64,000 nt of DNA from Streptacidiphilus anmyonensis. Lineage in GTDB: Bacteria > Actinomycetota > Actinomycetes > Streptomycetales > Streptomycetaceae. Location of the stretch: the NCBI RefSeq assembly GCF_000787855.1, contig NZ_BBPQ01000044.1:1-64000 (forward strand), in the 5' to 3' direction. A program made the position numbers and the translations under genes. The notes beneath the pieces are model-generated. The model was not told the DNA's origin. It made no database searches and was given only the letters and a program-made list of their open reading frames with translations. Below are positions 19,075 to 25,962 of the stretch, one piece after another; the stretch's first letter is position 1, and the number at the start of each line of letters is the position of its first letter.

Positions 19075-19935
19075 TCACCTCCCGTGGTGATGCGCTCTGC
19101 GTATGAGTGTCTCGGCGTCCTGTGTCCGACCGGCAAGTTCTGCAGCGGCCTGGATCTGTTCATCGGTCATCCCGTGCATGACCAGCTGGATCGCTTCGTG
19201 TAGTCCATCCCCGTTGGCGTGATTGAGCATGGCGAGGAACCAGCGAACCGCTTGGACCTTGTCTGGGGCTGTTCCCAAGCCGTCGCGGTACCAGCAGCCA
19301 GCGGCGAACATCGCACTTGTATGGCCTTGCCGAGCGGCGTGGAGGTACCAGGAGAGGGCCTCTTCGTCCTCGTCGATTGCGGCCAGTTGGTTGCCGAGCA
19401 CGGCCGCTGCCTCTGTCACCCCGCCATTGGCGGCTTGGCGGAGGAGGCGCAGGCACTCTGCGTGGTTCCTGGAGCGGATTTCGCCCGTGATGTGCATTCC
19501 CGCCAGGTTGTAGGCGGCGTACGGGTCGCCTGCCTGGGCGGCGGAGCTGAACAGGGACTCCGCTTGGAACGAGGAGGCTGGGGCGCCGCGTCCTGAGCGG
19601 TACATGTACCCCAGGGTGCGTGTCGCCGCCGCGTTCCCGGCCTTGGCTGCCGAACGTGCGTATTCGAATGCAGTGGGGAGCGCGGAGTCGTCCAGGAAGT
19701 CGACCATCAGGCCGGCCGCTAGCGCCTGTGCGTCGATGTCGCCAGTGTCCGCGAGCGCCCTGAGGCCCGGGATGGCGCTCAGCAGCAAGTTCGCCGATTC
19801 GAGGCTTCCCGAGTTCGAGCCAGCGAGCCAGGCGTTGGCGGCCTCTTTCCAGTCTCCTCGTGCTGCGGCCTGGTGGCCTCGGCTGACCCACTCAGCGGCA
19901 GACTTGTGTGTGTCAGGAGAAGGAACCGGCGTCAT
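19075..19935 (-). CDS. Sel1/TPR-like repeat protein
   Basis: 286 residues built largely of helical repeats of the Sel1/TPR type: units such as AATRTLGYMYRSGRGAP, DPYAAYNLAGMHITGEI, EAAAVLGNQLAAI and SAMFAAGCWYRDGLGTAP follow each other at about 36 residues from residue 100 on. No signal peptide or membrane segment is seen. Sel1 repeats mediate protein-protein contacts; a specific role cannot be assigned. It sits in the tRNA-Tyr element just upstream of a small hypothetical gene on the same strand. Confidence 0.75.
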   Translation of the reverse strand: MTPVPSPDTHKSAAEWVSRGHQAAARGDWKEAANAWLAGSNSGSLESANLLLSAIPGLRALADTGDIDAQALAAGLMVDFLDDSALPTAFEYARSAAKAGNAAATRTLGYMYRSGRGAPASSFQAESLFSSAAQAGDPYAAYNLAGMHITGEIRSRNHAECLRLLRQAANGGVTEAAAVLGNQLAAIDEDEEALSWYLHAARQGHTSAMFAAGCWYRDGLGTAPDKVQAVRWFLAMLNHANGDGLHEAIQLVMHGMTDEQIQAAAELAGRTQDAETLIRRAHHHGR

Positions 19936-19951
19936 GAGCCGTCATCCTGCC

Positions 19952-20224
19952 TCATGCCCTCCCGGTTCCACAGTCCGGTCCTGCTGTGCCTCGTGAGGTC
20001 CGTACTCGGGCTTCGTGCGCACGACGACGGCCTTCCTCGGCGGCGCGGAGCAAGGCATGGGCTACGCGCTCGGCATCGTCCGGGGACAGGTAGATCTCAT
20101 CGGTCCACAGCACTACTGACAGGCGCACTGTGCCATCCAGCAGGTTCGTGGCCACGTCCATCTCAGCGCCGTTCCCGGTGATGTCCATGACGTTCAAGTC
20201 CTGGTCGCTGCTGTAGGCGCTCAC
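19952..20224 (-). CDS. Small hypothetical protein of the element
   Basis: 90 residues from a GTG at 20224; an internal ATG at 20188 is an alternative start. The core (GNGAEMDVATNLLDGTVRLSVVLW, split by two turns, then YLSPDDAERVAHALLRAAEEG) looks like a short beta-sheet plus helix domain. The C-terminus is Arg/Gly-rich. No family recognised. It lies 16 bp upstream of the Sel1-repeat gene on the same strand and may be co-transcribed. Confidence 0.5.
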   Translation of the reverse strand: MSAYSSDQDLNVMDITGNGAEMDVATNLLDGTVRLSVVLWTDEIYLSPDDAERVAHALLRAAEEGRRRAHEARVRTSRGTAGPDCGTGRA

Positions 20225-20288
20225 GGGCCATGAGCATGCCCGAGGGCCCGCCCCGAAGGGAGGCGATTGCAGCTTGATCGTCTAGCCC

Positions 20289-20335
20289 GACCGTCAAACG
20301 TCAGGTGAAGCCGAACCGTCAAGCATCAACTGAAC
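20289..20335 (+). repeat. Imperfect direct repeat near element HTH remnant
   Basis: Two related 22-23-base units (starting 20289 and 20313) of the form GACCGTCAA-ACGTCA-TGAA. They sit in the 150-bp gap between the hypothetical gene and the HTH fragment and may be former operator sites. Confidence 0.4.
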
Positions 20336-20370
20336 CTAGACATCTGCCGGGCGCCCAACGGATCTGGTGA

Positions 20371-21597
20371 GTGCAGTGCTCAGCGACCGTTGACCGACGC
20401 CTTGACGCGCCCGGCATCGTTTCGCCGGCCTCCCAACGCTTCCATTGCCGAAGCATGTTGGCGTCTTCTGGCAGCTTCTTCGGTGCGTGTGCGCGCAGCA
20501 TCGCAATCGCATCACCCTGGGACATGCCTCGCGCTTCGCGCTCGGCCACGATCACCGACGCTGGCCTGTGGCTGGACAGGAAGCGCGTCGAGATCGAGGA
20601 AGGTCGCTGGCTCGACCCGGACGCGGGGAAGACGACCGTGGGGGAGTGGGCTGACCGCTGGCTGGCCTCCGCCCGGCCGGGCCTCAAGGCGACCACCGAC
20701 GCGCTCTATGCCGGACTGATCCGTTCCCGGATCAAGCCGAAGTTCGGCACGGTGGCTGTTGCTGACCTCCGCCCGATCATGGTTGCCGAGTGGGTTGCCG
20801 AGATGCGCTCGGACGGCCTGAGCGCGTCGCGCATCCGGCACGCCTACATCGTGCTGAGTCAGATGATGGCCGCGCCTGTGGACAATGATATGCGCAGCTC
20901 ATCGCCGTGCCGTGGCGTCAAGCTCCCGCGCATCACCCAGGCAGAACCGACCATCCTGACGCCCGAGCAGGTCGAACGGCTCATCGGGCAACTCCGGGGC
21001 AAGCACCGCGTCCTCGTCATGCTGCTGGCGTACGCCGGACTGCGGCTCGGTGAGGCGTTCGCCCTCCGCCGGTCCGCTGTCGATCTGGCCTCGCAGCGCA
21101 TCCACGTCGTGGCCAGCGTTACCGAGATCAGCGGGAAGCAGGTGTTCGACCTGCCCAAGTCGCACCAGACACGAGAGATCACGATCCCGGCCACTGTGGT
21201 GACTGCCCTCCAGCGGCTGATCGCCAAGCTTCCGGAGGAAGGTGACCCCCTCGTCTTCACCGGGGACCGCCTCAGTCGGCCGCTCCGCTACGGCTGGTGG
21301 CGCGAGTACATCTTCGACCCCGCCGCCGAGCGCGCCGGGCTCCCTGAGATCACCCCGAAGGACCTCCGGGCGACTCACGCCACGTGGGTGGCGGACCGGC
21401 TCGGCGTCATGGCGGCGGCCAAGCGGCTCGGCCACTCCAACGCCAGTGTCACGACGCGCCACTACGCTCGTGCTGTGCAGGCGCGAGAGGACGAAGCGGC
21501 ACGGACACTCGACGCGATGCGTGATCAAGCGCTTAAGGCACGTGAACGGCACGACGACGGAGACGACGGCGCTGCGGGCGTCCTGGTACCCGTCTGA
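20371..21597 (+). CDS. int: Tyrosine recombinase (integrase) with replaced N-terminus
   Basis: Site-specific recombinase of the phage/SLP1 integrase class, adjacent to attR. From about residue 67 (LWLDRKRVEIEEGRW) the protein is a normal integrase: core-binding domain, then the catalytic domain with Arg in YAGLRLGEAF, the HxxR-region LRATHATW, and LGHSNASVTTRHYAR holding the nucleophilic Tyr. The first ~60 residues come from DNA antisense to an HTH gene fragment and lack the usual arm-binding domain. The frame is therefore a deletion fusion. Activity is doubtful; the 408-residue start is only the longest possible one. Confidence 0.75.
   Translation: MQCSATVDRRLDAPGIVSPASQRFHCRSMLASSGSFFGACARSIAIASPWDMPRASRSATITDAGLWLDRKRVEIEEGRWLDPDAGKTTVGEWADRWLASARPGLKATTDALYAGLIRSRIKPKFGTVAVADLRPIMVAEWVAEMRSDGLSASRIRHAYIVLSQMMAAPVDNDMRSSSPCRGVKLPRITQAEPTILTPEQVERLIGQLRGKHRVLVMLLAYAGLRLGEAFALRRSAVDLASQRIHVVASVTEISGKQVFDLPKSHQTREITIPATVVTALQRLIAKLPEEGDPLVFTGDRLSRPLRYGWWREYIFDPAAERAGLPEITPKDLRATHATWVADRLGVMAAAKRLGHSNASVTTRHYARAVQAREDEAARTLDAMRDQALKARERHDDGDDGAAGVLVPV
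20410..20560 (-). pseudogene. Fragment of an XRE-type HTH regulator
   Basis: On the minus strand about 50 residues (VIVAEREARGMSQG, then MLRAHAPKKLPEDANML, then RQWKRWEAGETMPG) match the N-terminal HTH of Streptomyces regulators that carry the LPED-LLRQWKRWE signature. Homology stops abruptly after MPG, and the sequence runs into the integrase frame on the other side near 20560. No intact regulator remains. It is antisense to the N-terminus of the integrase frame. Confidence 0.6.
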
Positions 21598-21637
21598 CCT
21601 GCGGCGGAAGTGCCCCGGCGCTAGTTGATCACGGGAC

Positions 21638-21698
21638 ACTGTAAATCTGTCGCGCAAGCTACGCAGGTTCGAACCCTGCACCCGCCACGTGGAAGCCG
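21638..21698 (+). repeat. attR, 61-bp copy of tRNA-Tyr 3' end
   Basis: Exact copy of 16565-16625, with no upstream tRNA half, so it is not a functional tRNA. A diverged version of the terminator hairpin follows (21699-21713 with 21723-21737), matching the one after tRNA-Tyr in layout. Confidence 0.92.
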
Positions 21699-21824
21699 GA
21701 AGGCCCTGTGACCTGAAAAAACGGTCCAGGGCCTTTCGCATGTCCGGGCTCCGGCAGTCCCCCGGTGTGGGACGTGGACGCAGGGCGAGCGGTGCTCGGC
21801 CGTGCCACCCTGGGCCGGGCTGCC

Positions 21825-22415
21825 TCAGGGGTGCTGCGTGCCAGGCAGTGGCGGCGGGAACGGGTCACGCGCGAGCCGTGCGTGGAGATGTTCGTCGTGC
21901 AGTTCGCCGTCGCCGTAGCGATACGAGGACCGGAGCGTGCCCTCCAGCAGGAATCCGGACTTCGCCGCGACCCGGCAGGATGCGGGGTTCTCCAGTCCGT
22001 GCAGGAGTTGTAGCCGCGTCAGCCCCAGCTCCCCGAACGCCCAGTCTGCGACCGAACGCAGCGCGGCGGTGCCGACGCCTCGGCCGCGGGCCCACGGTGC
22101 GACCCGGTAGCCGATCTCCGCGGAGGAGTTCTCGGTGTCGATGTCGAACAGGGATATCGTTCCGAGCAGCCTGCCCTCCGGGGCGTCGAAGACTCCCCAC
22201 TGCGCCGAGGCGCCCCCGTTCCAGTTCGACCAACGCTCGCACCAGGCCAGGGCCGTCTCCTCATCGGTGACGCCGGTCAGCGCGTTCCACATCCGGATCT
22301 CGGCCTCGTGCGACATCGCCAGCACGTCCTTGGCCTCACGCGGCGAAGGGGGCCGGAGGCGGTAGCCGCCGGCCATGACCTCGACTGGCTCAAGCACAAG
22401 ATCAGACGACTCCAT
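21825..22415 (-). CDS. GNAT family N-acetyltransferase (RimJ/RimL-like)
   Basis: 196 residues. The acetyl-CoA-binding motif A reads RVAPWARGRGVGTAAL at about residues 106-121, followed by LGLTRLQLLHGLENPAS and a C-terminal GFLLEGTLRSSY, the layout of RimJ/RimL-type transferases. The substrate is unknown. The ATG starting MESSDL is preferred to a start 12 codons upstream. It is divergent from the multicopper oxidase gene, and the two share a 280-bp promoter region. Confidence 0.87.
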   Translation of the reverse strand: MESSDLVLEPVEVMAGGYRLRPPSPREAKDVLAMSHEAEIRMWNALTGVTDEETALAWCERWSNWNGGASAQWGVFDAPEGRLLGTISLFDIDTENSSAEIGYRVAPWARGRGVGTAALRSVADWAFGELGLTRLQLLHGLENPASCRVAAKSGFLLEGTLRSSYRYGDGELHDEHLHARLARDPFPPPLPGTQHP

Positions 22416-22580
22416 GCCGCGGATTGTGCCGGAGGCCGACGGTGACGTCACACGACTTTCGACAGATCAGGTGCGTGCGGAGGCGGGAGACGGCGTGAGG
22501 GAGGCCCCCAGTGGCGACGGCGCGCCGTGCTGGGGCGGTTCCTTGAGCGCGGAGTGACAAGTCGTATGCTCAGCGTCGTC

Positions 22581-22613
22581 ACAATGCGCGCATAAGTGGT
22601 GACAGTGCGCATA
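22581..22613 (+). promoter_or_regulatory. Direct repeat, possible operator
   Basis: ACAATGCGCGCAT (22581) and ACAGTGCGCATAT (22602) recur at 21 bp, two helical turns, in the divergent GNAT/oxidase promoter region. They could bind one regulator dimer pair. No matching regulator gene lies beside it. Confidence 0.35.
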
Positions 22614-22696
22614 TCGGATGGTTGACGGTGGTCGGCGGCAGGGCCTGCTGCGGCTTGGCAGACGGGCGGTGTCGCAGCTTCCCAGGAAGGCATGCC

Positions 22697-24961
22697 TTGT
22701 CCGAGCACGAAAACAGCGACCGGTCCGACCGAGCACAGCTGAGCCGCCGACGGTTGCTGGCCGTCGCGGGATGCCTCGGGGCGGCCTCCGTGACCTCTCT
22801 CAACGGTCTGATCCGGCCTCAGACGGCGGTGGCGTCGGTGCTTCGGCCGCAGACGCCGCTGCCCGGCGGGAAGATCCCCAAATACGTCACCGCGCTGCCG
22901 ACGTTCGGCGGTCAGCGGGTCACCGCCTCGTCGATGACGACCTCGTTCGTCGAGTTCCCGCAGCAGGTGCTGCCGCCGGGGATGTATCCGCGCTCCCACA
23001 AGGAGGGCACCTGGGTGTGGGGCTACCAGGTCGCGGACCGACCGGCCAGTTGGCCGGGCTGTACCGTCGAAGCCTGGGAGGGGCGGCCCACCACCGTCCG
23101 TTACGTCAACAAGCTGCCCTGGATCGGCCACGGTTCGCGGCTGGCACCGCTGCTGACGGTCGACCAGACCATCCACTGGGCCGACCCGCTCCACCAGATG
23201 GAGTCCTTCGAGCCCTACCGCGGTCCGATCCCGGCGGTCGCGCACCTCCACGGCGGGGAGGTGCCCTCCGGGGACGACGGCGGGCCGTCCGGGTGGTTCA
23301 CTGCGAACGGGCTGCGCGGTCCCGGATACGCCACCCACGACGGGGCCGCGCCGAACGAGGCCGTCTACCGGTATCCGAACAGCCAGCAGTCGTGCACGCT
23401 GTGGTTCCACGACCACGCCCTCGGCGTCACCCGACTGAACGTGTACGCCGGTCTCGCCGCCTTCTACCTCGTCCGCGACCAGTACGACACCGGGCGGCCG
23501 GACAACCCGCTGGGGCTTCCCGCCGACCCGTACGAGATCGAACTCGCGATCCAGGACCGGCGGTTCGACACCAACGGGCAACTGCTCTTCCCCGACGGCT
23601 CGAACCCTTACGACGACACCTTCGTCGGCCCGCCGCCCAATCCGAAGGCGCACCCGTACTGGATCCCGGCGTACCTCGGTGACGCGATGTGCGTCAACGG
23701 ACGCACCTGGCCGGTGCTCAAGGTGGAGCCACGCCGCTACCGCTTCCGCTTCCTCAACGGATGCAACAACCGCTACCTGTCGATGAGCCTGACCGACGCA
23801 CCGGACGCGGACCGGGGCGGCGCGCCGTCCGCGGTCGCGTTCTGGCAGATCGGCACCGAGGGCGGACTGCTCGACACCCCCGCCGAACTCAACACGCCCG
23901 GCCGGCCCAAGGCTCCCCGGCTCATGCTCTCTCCGGCCGAGCGCGCCGACGTGGTCATCGACTTCGCCGGCCTCGAAGGCGCCTCACTGATCCTGACCAA
24001 CGACGCGGTCCGCTCCTTCCCCACCGGCAGCCCGCCGGATCCGACCCTGGACGGTCAGATCATGCGGATCGACGTGTCGCTCCCGCTCTGCGGGAGGGAC
24101 GCCACCTACGACCCGGCGTCCTGCGCTCCGCTGCGCGGCGGAGCCGGGCGGCCCGCGCCGATCGTCCGGCTCGCCGATCCCCGCACCGGCCATGTGCCGC
24201 CGGGCGTTCCGGTGCACGCCAGGCGCCAGCTGGTGATCAACGAGCAGGACAGCGTCGCGTGCTACACGCCGCCCAAGCCCGCCGAGCCGGGAACGATCCT
24301 GGCCCTGGTCAACAACAGCATGTGGACCGGCCTGCGCGCCGGAACGGACACTCCGATCGTCGGCTCCCGGCCCGACGGGTACGGCCAGGGCCTGTGGCTG
24401 ACCGAACGGCCGCGCGTCGGGGCCACCGAGGTCTGGGAGATCCTCGACGTCGCCATGTTCGCGCACCCCATGCACATCCACCTGGTCCAGTTCCAGGTCC
24501 TGAACCGGCAGCACGTCGACGTCCGGTCCTACATGGACGCCTGGGCGTCCGAGTTCCCGGGCGGCGTGTTCGACGGGCAGAACTGCGACGGGACGCTGGG
24601 CAAGGTCAGCTACCCGCCCGGGGTGGTCATCCCCGGCTACGGGCCGCCGCGCGACTACCTCACCCCGAACGCGGACGGCGCCATCGGCGGCAATCCCGCC
24701 TTCGGCCCCCACCTGGTGGGACCGGTCATCCCGCCGGACCCGAGCGAGGCGGGCTGGAAGGACACCGTCAACGCCCTGCCCGGAATGATCACGCGAGTGG
24801 TCGCCCGCTGGGCGCCCACGGCGCTGCGCGCCGGCACCGTCAAGCCGGGCGAGAACCGCTTCCCCTTCGACCCCACCGAGGGGCCGGGGTACGTCTGGCA
24901 CTGCCACATCATCGACCACGAGGACAACGAGATGATGCGCCCGTACGCGCCGACGCACTGA
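22697..24961 (+). CDS. Tat-exported multicopper oxidase (phenoxazinone synthase/CotA-like)
   Basis: Three-cupredoxin copper oxidase of about 754 residues that would couple oxidation of phenols or aminophenols to reduction of O2. All four copper motifs are present: HLHGG (183-187), WFHDH (236-240), HPMHIH (590-595) and HCHIIDHEDNEMM (735-747) with an axial Met. The N-terminus has a twin-arginine signal (SRRRLL, residues 16-21) and a hydrophobic stretch. TTG at 22697 is chosen because AGGAAGG lies six bases upstream; longer in-frame starts lack a ribosome site. It is about 0.5 kb from the biosynthetic operon; a role in it is possible but unproven. Confidence 0.87.
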   Translation: MSEHENSDRSDRAQLSRRRLLAVAGCLGAASVTSLNGLIRPQTAVASVLRPQTPLPGGKIPKYVTALPTFGGQRVTASSMTTSFVEFPQQVLPPGMYPRSHKEGTWVWGYQVADRPASWPGCTVEAWEGRPTTVRYVNKLPWIGHGSRLAPLLTVDQTIHWADPLHQMESFEPYRGPIPAVAHLHGGEVPSGDDGGPSGWFTANGLRGPGYATHDGAAPNEAVYRYPNSQQSCTLWFHDHALGVTRLNVYAGLAAFYLVRDQYDTGRPDNPLGLPADPYEIELAIQDRRFDTNGQLLFPDGSNPYDDTFVGPPPNPKAHPYWIPAYLGDAMCVNGRTWPVLKVEPRRYRFRFLNGCNNRYLSMSLTDAPDADRGGAPSAVAFWQIGTEGGLLDTPAELNTPGRPKAPRLMLSPAERADVVIDFAGLEGASLILTNDAVRSFPTGSPPDPTLDGQIMRIDVSLPLCGRDATYDPASCAPLRGGAGRPAPIVRLADPRTGHVPPGVPVHARRQLVINEQDSVACYTPPKPAEPGTILALVNNSMWTGLRAGTDTPIVGSRPDGYGQGLWLTERPRVGATEVWEILDVAMFAHPMHIHLVQFQVLNRQHVDVRSYMDAWASEFPGGVFDGQNCDGTLGKVSYPPGVVIPGYGPPRDYLTPNADGAIGGNPAFGPHLVGPVIPPDPSEAGWKDTVNALPGMITRVVARWAPTALRAGTVKPGENRFPFDPTEGPGYVWHCHIIDHEDNEMMRPYAPTH

Positions 24962-25000
24962 ACCGGTCGCAACGAAACGCGAGGGCGCGTCGTCAACGCC

Positions 25001-25038
25001 AGAGGCTCCTGGGCGGCGTATGCCGTCCAGGAGCCTCT
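25001..25038. terminator. Terminator hairpin after the multicopper oxidase
   Basis: 12-bp perfect stem (25001-25012 with 25027-25038) with a 14-base loop, between the oxidase gene and the small minus-strand peptide gene. It separates the oxidase from the biosynthetic operon. Confidence 0.75.
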
Positions 25039-25092
25039 CGGCCGTCCCGGAGGGACGCCCCGCGGGGAGGGGCGGGGCGCCTCGCTGAGCGC

Positions 25093-25248
25093 CTAGTCGG
25101 CCGCGGTGGCCGTGGTGGCGGTGGCGGCGCGCAGGGCGTCGGACTCCTCGAGGATCTCGTCGAGGTCGGCGTCGGACAGGAAGGCGTCGGAGAGGAAGGC
25201 GTCGTCGGGCGCGGGAGCCGAGGACGGGCTGCCGGGGGTCTGCGTCAT
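25093..25248 (-). CDS. 51-residue acidic peptide, possible precursor peptide
   Basis: A short gene on the minus strand with a strong AGGAGG site 9 bases before its ATG. The product starts MTQTPGSPSSAPAPDD, has the repeat DAFLSDAFLSDADLD, an acidic helix (EILEESDALR) and a C-terminal Ala/Thr tail. It has no Cys, signal peptide or membrane segment. The acidic leader-like half plus a Thr-rich tail recalls RiPP precursors, but no RiPP maturation enzyme is in the window. It is divergent from the first ACP gene. Existence as a gene is likely; function is unknown. Confidence 0.55.
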   Translation of the reverse strand: MTQTPGSPSSAPAPDDAFLSDAFLSDADLDEILEESDALRAATATTATAAD

Positions 25249-25476
25249 GGTCTGCGCCTCCTGATGGCGGAACGGACAGGACAGGGCTGGCAGGACGGAC
25301 GGGCGCCGGAACCGTCGCCGACCGGGCCGGAGGAACGCTTGAAGGAGGGGCGAGCGGGGGGAGCGGAAGGGGTCTCGCGCGACCCCGGTGACGTGCTCAA
25401 GGTCGGCTCGAGCAGCGCGGCGCACAGTGCGGCTCCGAGACGTCACCCCGCCGCTGACACGGCCGAAGGAGCGATC

Positions 25477-25788
25477 ATGGACGCTGCGCCCTGGGACCAG
25501 ACGTTCGAGGGGACGGTGCGTGCGGCGCTGCCGTACCTGGAGCCGGACGAGCCGCTGCTGCCGGTGACCTCGCTGACCGAGTGCGGGCTCGACTCGATGG
25601 GCATGATCCAGCTGACCGAGGTGCTCGAGCGCACGTACGGGGTCTCGTTCCCGCCCGGGACCATGCCGACGACGGCGTTCTCGGCCGCCGGGACGCTGTG
25701 GGGCGCGGTCCAGGCCGCCCAGGTGGCGCAGCGGTCGGACGCGGGAACGACTCGAGCCGGGCGCCTCGCGGAGCCGTGGCCGACGTGA
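25477..25788 (+). CDS. Acyl carrier protein (first of left arm)
   Basis: 103-residue discrete carrier protein. The phosphopantetheine Ser is Ser40 in CGLDSMG, followed by the helix IQLTEVLERTYG. The 25 C-terminal residues are an unstructured extension. The start ATG is taken from the fit to carrier-domain length. It lies 175 bp before the acyl-AMP ligase. Inference: it may accept the activated fatty acid from that ligase, on which the two dehydrogenases then act. Confidence 0.87.
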   Translation: MDAAPWDQTFEGTVRAALPYLEPDEPLLPVTSLTECGLDSMGMIQLTEVLERTYGVSFPPGTMPTTAFSAAGTLWGAVQAAQVAQRSDAGTTRAGRLAEPWPT

Positions 25789-25962
25789 GCGAACGGCCAT
25801 GAGCAGGGCGGAGCCCTTCGAGTACGGATGAGGGAGCGCGCGAGTCGGCCTCTGGCCGGTTCGACATGGTCGCGAGGGGCTCTCGAGAGACCCGCCCCAT
25901 TCTCGGCACCAGCGGATCCGACGGAGGATCCCGCACACGGTCCGAGCTGAGGGGGAACAGAC

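Larger units (their letters stand above)
16565..21698 (+). mobile_element. Decayed integrative element in tRNA-Tyr
   Basis: 5.1-kb segment bounded by 61-bp perfect direct repeats (16565-16625 and 21638-21698), the first forming the 3' end of tRNA-Tyr. A tyrosine recombinase gene ends 41 bp before the right repeat, the usual place for int in actinomycete integrative elements. Established: SLP1 of S. coelicolor integrates in a tRNA-Tyr gene. The cargo is hypothetical proteins, a SUKH-like immunity protein and a Sel1-repeat protein. No rep, tra, xis or kilB-like gene is visible, so the element is probably immobile. Confidence 0.85.

Noticed and set aside
21638-21698. Second tRNA-Tyr gene
   Set aside because: Only the 3' part from the anticodon onward is present; the 5' acceptor strand and D-arm are missing, so it is the attachment-site repeat.
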